From an uncultured Selenomonadales bacterium (GTDB lineage: Bacteria > Bacillota_C > Negativicutes > Selenomonadales > Selenomonadaceae), in the NCBI GenBank assembly GCA_946407175.1, contig CAMJNB010000049.1:1-7823 (forward strand): a stretch of DNA of 7,823 nt, given 5' to 3'. The notes below the pieces were generated by a model. That model had not been told where the DNA came from. It ran no database searches and saw only the letters and a program-made list of their open reading frames with translations. Numbering within the stretch: the first letter of the stretch is position 1; each line of letters opens with the position of its first letter. Both the position numbers and the translations under genes were made by a program. Shown here piece by piece: positions 1 through 5,632 of the stretch.

Positions 1-1
1 T

Positions 2-1633
2 TATCCCGAAGAAAAGCTTAAGCAGATTAAAGCCAAAAATCTTGACACGGTGGATTGGTACTTAAAAAATCTTTCGCAACTTCTTGAGCTGTCAAAATAT
101 ATGTCATACAAATTTCCTACGTTCAAAGTACGTGAGTTCACACCGAAAAATTATGCGTCGATAATCGTGGAGCTTATGAATACGCGACCGGAATCGGAAC
201 CCGCGCAGTTTGACTACCACAAAAAACTTTTGGACTCGATAGTTGAAATTGACGCCGGTGATGATTTTATTCACGCATTCACGGTTTTAATCAAGCGCCT
301 TGCCGTCAGTCGCCTGCACTTTGTAGGTGACTTCTTCGACAGGGGGAACCGTCCCGACGCGATTTTAAATCTGCTTATGAATCAACCGGTTGTAGATATT
401 CAATGGGGTAACCATGACGTTGTATGGATGGGCGCGGCAATGGGCAGTGAAGTCTGCGCGGCGACGGTGGTACGTACCAGCTTGCACTACGGCAACACGG
501 AAGTTTTAGAGCGCGGCTACGGTATAAGTCTGCGTCCGCTTACAATTTTTGCGTCAAATCTCTATCCTGCCGACGAGCCGATTAAAGCCGCCGAAAAAGT
601 TATTGAAATGATTATGTTCAAGTTGGAAGGACAGCTGATTAAACGCAATCCCGATTTTAAAATGGAAAGCCGCCTTCTGCTTGACAAGATTAACTTTGAA
701 AAAAAATGCGTGACGATTGAAGGCAGGGAATATGAACTGAATGAAGATGCCGCCTTTCCTACGATACAGCCTGATTCGTCCGACCGTTACGCCTTGACTG
801 ATGACGAACTGAAAATCATTGACGCATTGCAAACGGACTTCACGGAAAGCGCATTGCTTAAAACTCACCTTGATTATCTGTACAAAAAAGGCGGCGTCTA
901 CACCTGCCATAACGGCAACTTACTCTTTCACGCTTGCGTGCCGCTGAATGAAGACGGCAGTTTTAAGCAGATTATTTTTGACGGTACAAAGTACGCGGGT
1001 AAAAATTATTTTGACTACGTAGACCAACGCGCACGGCAAGCCTATTTAAAACGTCACCGCGCAGATTTAGATTTTATGTATTTCTTATGGTGCGGACTGC
1101 TGTCACCTATTGCCGGCAGAGAATTTCATACCTTTGAACGCGCGTTTATAAAAGACGAAGAGACGTGGAAAGAGCCGTCAGATTTTTATTTCGATTTAAT
1201 AGACGACGAAAATATTTGCAACGCGATTTTGGAAGAATTTGGGCTTGACGCTAAGACGGGGCATATTATCAACGGTCATGTACCGGTTAAAGTCAGCAAG
1301 GGCGAAACGCCGATTAAAGCTAACGGTAAAGCCTTTGTGATTGACGGCGGATTCAGCAGACCTTATCATAAAAAGACCGGCATTTCAGGATACACGCTTA
1401 TTTCAAATTCAACTTGTATGCGCTTACTTCAGCATGATAAAATTGCGGACATTAAGGCGGCGTTAAAAGAAAATCACGACATTGAATCAGATTCGCAGAT
1501 TGTTGAGATTCGCAGTAAGCGCCTTACAATCGGTGACACGGATCACGGCAAGAAAGATATTCGCGATGAGATTATCGGCTTGCACAAACTTTTGGAAGCG
1601 TACCAGAGTGGGAAATTAAGAATTAAGAATTAA
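2..1633 (+). CDS. fbp: Fructose-1,6-bisphosphatase class III, 5'-partial
   Basis: Hydrolyses fructose 1,6-bisphosphate to fructose 6-phosphate, the committed step of gluconeogenesis, in the cytosol. The frame is open to the left edge, so the gene starts upstream; the GTG at 50 is internal, because the codons before it (YPEEKLKQIK) still match the family. Against the roughly 670-residue Bacillus subtilis Fbp, about 115 N-terminal residues are missing, including the first metal motif (DLHGEY). Visible metallophosphatase motifs are GDFFDRG (nt 326-346), WGNHDVVWMG (from nt 404) and NGHVPVK (from nt 1271), followed by PIKANGK and IDGGFS (near nt 1340), all typical of class III enzymes. Family members are Mn-dependent; the B. 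subtilis enzyme is activated by phosphoenolpyruvate. The final residues LRIKN and the stop codon are encoded inside a 7-base tandem repeat, so the native C-terminus may have been replaced. Identity is secure; the start is not visible. Confidence 0.96.
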   Translation, partial: YPEEKLKQIKAKNLDTVDWYLKNLSQLLELSKYMSYKFPTFKVREFTPKNYASIIVELMNTRPESEPAQFDYHKKLLDSIVEIDAGDDFIHAFTVLIKRLAVSRLHFVGDFFDRGNRPDAILNLLMNQPVVDIQWGNHDVVWMGAAMGSEVCAATVVRTSLHYGNTEVLERGYGISLRPLTIFASNLYPADEPIKAAEKVIEMIMFKLEGQLIKRNPDFKMESRLLLDKINFEKKCVTIEGREYELNEDAAFPTIQPDSSDRYALTDDELKIIDALQTDFTESALLKTHLDYLYKKGGVYTCHNGNLLFHACVPLNEDGSFKQIIFDGTKYAGKNYFDYVDQRARQAYLKRHRADLDFMYFLWCGLLSPIAGREFHTFERAFIKDEETWKEPSDFYFDLIDDENICNAILEEFGLDAKTGHIINGHVPVKVSKGETPIKANGKAFVIDGGFSRPYHKKTGISGYTLISNSTCMRLLQHDKIADIKAALKENHDIESDSQIVEIRSKRLTIGDTDHGKKDIRDEIIGLHKLLEAYQSGKLRIKN

Positions 1634-1634
1634 G
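1614..1634 (+). repeat. Heptanucleotide tandem repeat AATTAAG x3 at the fbp stop
   Basis: Three perfect, adjacent copies of AATTAAG (1614-1620, 1621-1627, 1628-1634). They encode the last codons of fbp and its TAA (1631-1633). Because 7 is not a multiple of 3, the three copies place a TAA in all three forward frames, so the array works as an all-frame stop. It is followed after one base by a second 7-base array of different sequence. Confidence 0.9.
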
Positions 1635-1635
1635 G

Positions 1636-1670
1636 AGCTACAAGCTACTAGCTACCAGCTACAAGCTAAA
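1636..1670 (+). repeat. Heptanucleotide tandem repeat AGCTACN x5 in the spacer
   Basis: Five adjacent 7-base units: AGCTACA, AGCTACT, AGCTACC, AGCTACA and a diverged AGCTAAA. They fill nearly the whole spacer between fbp and the next gene and end three bases before its ATG at 1674. The units cover the position where a ribosome binding site would lie and contain no Shine-Dalgarno-like purine run. The nearest such sequence, AAGGAG (1632-1637), is about 36 bases from the start, too far for normal use. Confidence 0.9.
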
Positions 1671-1673
1671 ATT

Positions 1674-2909
1674 ATGACTGATGAAAATATTTTAAATTTA
1701 AAAGCGGAAGTACTAAGCGACGTTGCAGAAATTTTTCACCGCGTTGACGACGTTGCAGAATTTAATACGCGAAAAGTTTTAAACGCCATGCGTGAATTAA
1801 AAATTTCTGACGCGCATTTCAAAACGTCCACCGGCTACGCTTACGGCGATATCGGACGTGAAAAGTTGGATGAACTCTTTGCAAAGATTTTTAAAACCGA
1901 ATCGGCGCTGGTACGCACGCAATTTGTATCGGGGACTCACGCGCTTGCCGTGGCGTTATTCGGCGTACTGCGACCAAACGACGAAATGATTTCGGTAACC
2001 GGCGCGCCTTATGACACTATGCAAACGGTTATCGGTCACGCCGTGCAGTCGGCAGGTTCATTGAAAGAATTTGGCGTAGGGTATCGCGAAGTTGAATTAG
2101 GCGACGGCGATGAATATTTTGACGCGATTAAAAATGCAGTGACGTCTAAAACTAAATTGGCGCTGATACAAAAATCACGCGGCTACTCTGCGCGGAAGAG
2201 TTTAACCGTTGACGACGTGGAGAAAATCTGCGCGGCGGTGAAGGCGGCTAATCCAAACTGCATTACGTTTGTAGATAATTGTTACGGCGAATTTGTAGAA
2301 ACGCGCGAAGTTACGGAAGTCGGCGCGGATTTGGCGGCAGGAAGTTTGATAAAAAATATAGGCGGCGGCATTGCACCAACCGGCGGCTACATTGTCGGCA
2401 AAAGTGATTTAGTGGAGCTTGCGTCATACAGATTGACGGCGCCGGGTATGGGCGCGGAACTCGGTGCAAGTTTGGGGACGCCGCGACTTTTGTATCAAGG
2501 CTTGTTCATGGCGCCGCACGTCACCGCGCAGGCTTTGAAAGGCGCAATATTTGCGGCGGGAATTTTTTCAAAACTCGGCTACAAAACATTTCCACTGCCT
2601 GCCGATAAACGCGGCGACATCATTCAAGCGATTGAGTTAAATTCGGCGGAAAGATTAACGGCGTTTTGTCGCGCGATACAAAAATATTCGCCGGTGGATT
2701 CGTACGCGGCGCCTGAGGCTTGGGATATGCCCGGCTATGAAGATAAAGTCATCATGGCGGCGGGAACATTTGTACAAGGTGCGTCGATTGAACTCAGTGC
2801 GGACGGACCGATTAGAGAGCCCTTTGCCGTATACTTGCAAGGCGGCTTGACGTTTGAACACGCGCTTATTGCGATATTGGCGGCGGTGCAGGAAATTAGC
2901 TTAGCCTAG
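1674..2909 (+). CDS. Methionine gamma-lyase family ('aluminum resistance') PLP enzyme
   Basis: A cytosolic fold-type I PLP protein of the family named for aluminum resistance or methionine gamma-lyase (YnbB in Bacillus subtilis); the physiological substrate of this branch is not settled, so I claim no specific reaction. The 411 residues match the family's usual length of about 410-425. Visible features are the N-terminal signature near 55-60 (STGYAYGD), the phosphate-binding SGTHA (86-90), YDT (113-115), the aspartate expected to contact the PLP ring nitrogen (D201 in FVDNCYGEF), and the likely Schiff-base lysine K227 in GSLIKN, followed by GGGIAPTGGYIVG. The ATG at 1674 fits homologous N-termini; no ATG, GTG or TTG lies upstream in the open stretch of this frame. 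No Shine-Dalgarno is visible: the upstream 35 bases are a 7-base tandem repeat. Probably co-transcribed with fbp (40-base spacer). Confidence 0.92.
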   Translation: MTDENILNLKAEVLSDVAEIFHRVDDVAEFNTRKVLNAMRELKISDAHFKTSTGYAYGDIGREKLDELFAKIFKTESALVRTQFVSGTHALAVALFGVLRPNDEMISVTGAPYDTMQTVIGHAVQSAGSLKEFGVGYREVELGDGDEYFDAIKNAVTSKTKLALIQKSRGYSARKSLTVDDVEKICAAVKAANPNCITFVDNCYGEFVETREVTEVGADLAAGSLIKNIGGGIAPTGGYIVGKSDLVELASYRLTAPGMGAELGASLGTPRLLYQGLFMAPHVTAQALKGAIFAAGIFSKLGYKTFPLPADKRGDIIQAIELNSAERLTAFCRAIQKYSPVDSYAAPEAWDMPGYEDKVIMAAGTFVQGASIELSADGPIREPFAVYLQGGLTFEHALIAILAAVQEISLA

Positions 2910-2912
2910 AGC

Positions 2913-2949
2913 AACTACTAACTACTAGCGATCTAGCAACTAGCGATCT
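2913..2949 (+). repeat. Mixed 7/8-base tandem repeats upstream of trkH
   Basis: Units in order are AACTACT, AACTACT, AGCGATCT, AGCAACT, AGCGATCT. The last three form one and a half copies of a 15-base compound unit. The array fills the 44-base spacer except for three bases at its start and four before the ATG at 2954. It shares the 8-mer CTACTAGC with the array at 1636-1670, suggesting related origins. It contains two GATC sites and offers no Shine-Dalgarno sequence to the next gene. Confidence 0.85.
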
Positions 2950-2953
2950 AAAT

Positions 2954-4483
2954 ATGGACAAAAAAATAATTGCCAGCCTTATAGGCAGTGTTTTATTGGC
3001 ATTCACGCTTGTGTACAGTCTGCCGATTCTGTACGCCATTTTTATAATGCAATCTTTCTTCGCCGTTGTAATTTTTTCAGCACCGGCAATATTAACGGCG
3101 GGAATAAGTATGGCGCTGTACTCTTATGGCAGAGGTCACCGAAGGCGTCTGCCGGTAACGGAATCAGCGCTTTCAATGCTTTTAATATATCCCGTTACCG
3201 CAATGTTGGGAATGGTGCCGTTCCTTGTGACGGGATATCTTTCGCCGATTGACGCATTTTTGGAAACGGTTTCGGACGTGACGTCGGCAGGTTTGGGACT
3301 TATGCCGAATGACGCGCCGTACATTTTGCGAATTTGGCAAAGTACGTTAATGTGGTTCGGCTCGCTGATATTTTTGGCAATGCTGGTGACGCTTATGCCT
3401 GAAGTCGGCGGAAGTTTCGGCGTGTCAATGACGTTGCAGGGCGGTCAACTTTTCAGCCCGCTTTTCGGACAGATGAACGCAATGGCGCAACGTATGATAA
3501 AAACCTACACCGGATTGACGCTGGTCAGTTTTGTGCTGTTCAAATTGGCGGGCTTGAATTTTTTTGACGCGCTGTTAATGGCAATGCGCTGTATCTCTAC
3601 CGGCGGCGGCAAATTTTTTCCGGGCGTTGGCAATGCCTATGTCGAGTATGCGGCGGCGGCATCAATGCTGCTTGCGTGCGGGAATTTTTTGCTTTACTAC
3701 AGATTGATTCAGACTCTTCCGCCTCCGCGCAGAAATGAAAAGGTAAATATTTTTAAGCGCGTGATAAATTACGTTAAGCGATTCAGACAAAATCTTTTCT
3801 ACAACGTAAAAATTTTTTTCAAGAACTCGGAAGTAAAAACCTGCACGCTGATAATTTTGTTCAGCGTCATATTTATTTTTTTCGCGATACTTCTGCGCGG
3901 ACATACCGTAGACGTGGAACTTGCACTGCGTTACGCGCTTTTTCATACGGTATCTTTTTTGAGTACGACGGGGCTGACTTTATCTATCAGCGACGTGCAT
4001 GACTTTGACAAGTTCATGGTATTTTTAATGGCGGTATTCGGCGGCTGTATGGGCTCGGTAACCGGCGGCTTGAAAATGATGCGCGTTTTGGTACTTTTTA
4101 AATCTGCGGCGACGGAATTAACACGAACAATGCATCCGCATATGATGACAAGCATTCGCGTAAACGACAACGCCGTACCGCGTGAAACGGTGGGACGAAT
4201 TACGGCATTTTTCTTTTTGTCCTGCTTTACGTTATTTTTCTGCGCGGCGGTGCTTAGTTTTATGGAGCCGAAATTTTCAGAAGCGGTTGCAATGTCGGCG
4301 GTATGTTTAACTAATGTAGGCTGTTTGCCGGAGCTTATCGACGCAAATAGTTTTTTACACCTGTCCGACGTTGCAAAATTTTTCTGCGCGGTAATTTTGG
4401 TAGTTGGCAGAGTAGAAATATTTGCGTTGCTGATTTTCATTGCCGGCTTTAACACTAAGGGCAGGAGAGTTATAAGCGGTTAG
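2954..4483 (+). CDS. trkH: TrkH/KtrB-family potassium uptake channel subunit
   Basis: An inner-membrane subunit of a Trk/Ktr potassium uptake system, 509 residues (E. coli TrkH is 483), highly hydrophobic, with the four-fold M1-P-M2 plan of the superfamily. The four pore loops, each with its filter glycine, are VTSAGLGL (109-116), ISTGGGK (214-220), STTGLT (337-342) and LTNVGCL (452-458). The family block GGCMGSVTGGLKMMRVLVL follows the third (363-381), with MHPHMM (393-398) and a C-terminal GRVE (485-488). A basic cytoplasmic segment (about 255-295) separates the two halves. The third loop lacks the common GFG, a mild divergence. Such channels normally work with a cytosolic RCK subunit (TrkA or KtrA); none is encoded in this window. 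The start has no visible Shine-Dalgarno, being preceded by short tandem repeats. The family is secure; assignment to Trk rather than Ktr is less so. Confidence 0.92.
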   Translation: MDKKIIASLIGSVLLAFTLVYSLPILYAIFIMQSFFAVVIFSAPAILTAGISMALYSYGRGHRRRLPVTESALSMLLIYPVTAMLGMVPFLVTGYLSPIDAFLETVSDVTSAGLGLMPNDAPYILRIWQSTLMWFGSLIFLAMLVTLMPEVGGSFGVSMTLQGGQLFSPLFGQMNAMAQRMIKTYTGLTLVSFVLFKLAGLNFFDALLMAMRCISTGGGKFFPGVGNAYVEYAAAASMLLACGNFLLYYRLIQTLPPPRRNEKVNIFKRVINYVKRFRQNLFYNVKIFFKNSEVKTCTLIILFSVIFIFFAILLRGHTVDVELALRYALFHTVSFLSTTGLTLSISDVHDFDKFMVFLMAVFGGCMGSVTGGLKMMRVLVLFKSAATELTRTMHPHMMTSIRVNDNAVPRETVGRITAFFFLSCFTLFFCAAVLSFMEPKFSEAVAMSAVCLTNVGCLPELIDANSFLHLSDVAKFFCAVILVVGRVEIFALLIFIAGFNTKGRRVISG

Positions 4484-4500
4484 CAGTAAATATTTTAAAT

Positions 4501-4547
4501 CTACTTTCTTTTTTTAGTCTACTTTCTTTTGGCGCAAAAGAAAGTAG
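4501..4547. repeat. Perfect palindromic hairpin with an extra copy of its left arm
   Basis: CTACTTTCTTTTG (4519-4531) and CAAAAGAAAGTAG (4535-4547) form a perfect 13-bp inverted repeat around a 3-base GCG loop. A second copy of the left arm, CTACTTTCTTTT, lies at 4501-4512, so the right arm could pair with either. A degenerate purine tract, CAAAGAAAA, follows at 4548-4556. There is no T run after the stem on either strand, so it is not a classic intrinsic terminator. It looks like a dispersed REP-type palindrome, but repetition elsewhere cannot be seen here. Confidence 0.8.
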
Positions 4548-4559
4548 CAAAGAAAACAT

Positions 4560-4674
4560 GGCGCGGATGTAGCTCGCATACCTTGTAGTAATTCCGGCTT
4601 TTACGTCCGCACAAGGTTACGATAACTTTAACGGTTACGTACGCAGCTCAAAATACATCCGCGCCGATTTTTTT
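4560..4674 (+). terminator. Long GC-rich inverted repeat plus T run, likely terminator
   Basis: GGCGCGGATGTA (4560-4571) and TACATCCGCGCC (4654-4665) are perfect 12-bp inverted arms, followed at once by GA and seven Ts (4668-4674). The interior can pair further: GCT/AGC (4572-4574 with 4645-4647), an imperfect GCATAC/GTACGC helix (4576-4581 with 4639-4644), or alternatively ACCTTGT/ACAAGGT (4580-4586 with 4611-4617). The simplest reading is a rho-independent terminator ending the trkH transcript before the glyQ promoter. The interior of about 80 bases is much longer than a usual terminator loop, so a structured RNA or a small palindromic element remains possible. Confidence 0.5.
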
Positions 4675-4730
4675 ATTTTGAATTTACCAACAGCCCCTAC
4701 TATGCTATAATAAATGCCGATTTTTTTATT
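4663..4730 (+). repeat. 15-base direct repeat flanking the glyQ promoter
   Basis: GCCGATTTTTTTATT occurs perfectly at 4663-4677 and again at 4716-4730, 53 bases apart. The first copy covers the end and T run of the putative terminator. The second begins at about the expected transcription start of glyQ and ends at its Shine-Dalgarno. The 38 bases between the copies contain the whole promoter. Confidence 0.85.
4683..4711 (+). promoter_or_regulatory. Sigma-70-type promoter with extended -10 for glyQS
   Basis: The -35 TTTACC (4683-4688, four of six consensus bases) is 17 bases from a perfect -10 TATAAT (4706-4711), which is preceded by TGC (4703-4705), giving an extended -10. The predicted start is about 4718-4720, leaving a leader of roughly 23-25 bases before the glyQ ATG. 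That leader begins with a seven-T run and has no room for a T-box riboswitch. Confidence 0.8.
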
Positions 4731-4735
4731 GGAGG
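4731..4735 (+). promoter_or_regulatory. Ribosome binding site of glyQ, which fixes its start
   Basis: GGAGG lies 7 bases before the ATG at 4743. The in-frame TTG at 4737 lies almost on top of this site, so it cannot be the start; the protein begins MNYQEL. Confidence 0.9.
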
Positions 4736-4742
4736 TTTGCGA

Positions 4743-5630
4743 ATGAATTATCAAGAATTAATTATGTCACTGAAAAAATTTTGGGCAAATCAAGGCTGCC
4801 TGCTTGCCGAACCCTACGACGTTGAAAAAGGCGCCGGCACGATGAGTCCCTACACCTTTTTAAAAGTTTTGGGACCTGAGCCTTGGAACGTCGCGTACGT
4901 GGAGCCTTCGCGCAGACCTGCCGACGGACGTTACGGCGATAACCCCAACAGACTTTATCAGCATCACCAACTGCAACTTATCATGCAACCTTCGCCTGAC
5001 AATATACAGGAATTGTACCTTGACAGTCTTGCCGCGATCGGGCTTGAAAAGGAAAAGCACGATATTCGCTTTGTCGAAGATAACTGGGAATCACCTACGC
5101 TCGGCGCATGGGGTCTCGGCTGGGAAGTTTGGCTCGACGGCATGGAAATTACGCAGTTCACATATTTTCAGCAGGTTGGCAGTCAAGACATTAAGCCTAC
5201 CGCCGTTGAAATTACGTACGGGCTTGAAAGGCTTGCAATGTACATTCAAGGCGTGGAAAATGTTTTTGACATTAAATGGACTGACAATGTTACCTACGGC
5301 GATGTGTTTCATCAAAATGAATTTGAACAATCCAGTTACGCTTTCGACGTATCGGACGAAGATTTACTCTTTAACCTTTTTGAAAAGTACGAGGCGGAGG
5401 CGGTGCGCGTCATTAAGTTAGGTTTCGTTCACCCTGCTTATGATTATGTATTGAAGTGTTCGCATACGTTTAACCTGCTTGACGCACGCGGCGCCATCAG
5501 TGTCAGTGAACGCACGGCATTTATCGGGCGCGTAAGAAAGTTGGCGCGTATGTGTGCTGAAGAATATTTGAAACAGCGCGAAAAGCTTGGATATCCTTTA
5601 CTGAAAAAATCTGCGGAGGTGAATGCGTAA
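4743..5630 (+). CDS. glyQ: Glycine--tRNA ligase alpha subunit
   Basis: The catalytic subunit of the bacterial alpha2beta2 glycyl-tRNA synthetase, which activates glycine with ATP and charges tRNA-Gly in the cytosol. At 295 residues it has the normal length for GlyQ. Class II synthetase features are visible: the motif 2 region at 52-85 ([19 protein letters not shown] then [15 protein letters not shown]), the conserved stretch at 112-144 ([19 protein letters not shown] then [13 protein letters not shown]), and motif 3 at 157-169 ([13 protein letters not shown]). The start is set by GGAGG at 4731-4735. It has its own promoter (4683-4711) and its stop overlaps the glyS start by one base (TAATG), so the subunits should be made together. 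Separate glyQ and glyS genes fit Bacillota; many other groups use an unrelated single-chain alpha2 enzyme. No T-box leader is present. Nothing is unusual in the protein. Confidence 0.98.
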   Translation: MNYQELIMSLKKFWANQGCLLAEPYDVEKGAGTMSPYTFLKVLGPEPWNVAYVEPSRRPADGRYGDNPNRLYQHHQLQLIMQPSPDNIQELYLDSLAAIGLEKEKHDIRFVEDNWESPTLGAWGLGWEVWLDGMEITQFTYFQQVGSQDIKPTAVEITYGLERLAMYIQGVENVFDIKWTDNVTYGDVFHQNEFEQSSYAFDVSDEDLLFNLFEKYEAEAVRVIKLGFVHPAYDYVLKCSHTFNLLDARGAISVSERTAFIGRVRKLARMCAEEYLKQREKLGYPLLKKSAEVNA

Positions 5631-5632
5631 TG
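5615..5632 (+). promoter_or_regulatory. glyQ-glyS junction: RBS and TAATG overlap
   Basis: GGAGGTG (5615-5621) lies inside the end of glyQ, 8 bases before the glyS ATG (5630-5632). That ATG shares its A with the glyQ TAA (5628-5630). This is the classic layout for translational coupling of two subunits needed in equal amounts. Confidence 0.9.

Noticed and set aside
50..52. GTG as the start of fbp
   Set aside because: The frame is open to the window edge, and the codons before it (YPEEKLKQIK) match class III enzymes, so it is internal.
3943..4455. Reverse-strand 170-codon open frame inside trkH
   Set aside because: It lies opposite clear pore-loop coding sequence, has no recognisable family and no own start signals. 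It is a by-product of codon use, as are the other antisense frames in fbp, glyQ and glyS.
4560..4665. tRNA or tmRNA-like gene in the structured element
   Set aside because: No GTTC-type T-loop, no 7-bp acceptor layout and no CCA end; the helix spacing does not fit a cloverleaf.
4737..4739. TTG as an upstream start of glyQ (adding MR)
   Set aside because: It lies one base after GGAGG, too close for initiation; the ATG at 4743 has ideal spacing.
4484..4742. T-box riboswitch upstream of glyQS
   Set aside because: No T-box consensus (TGGNACC-type) is visible, and the promoter lies too close to the gene.
5020..5421. 133-codon + strand frame inside glyQ
   Set aside because: It overlaps the conserved catalytic region of glyQ in another frame and resembles nothing I know.
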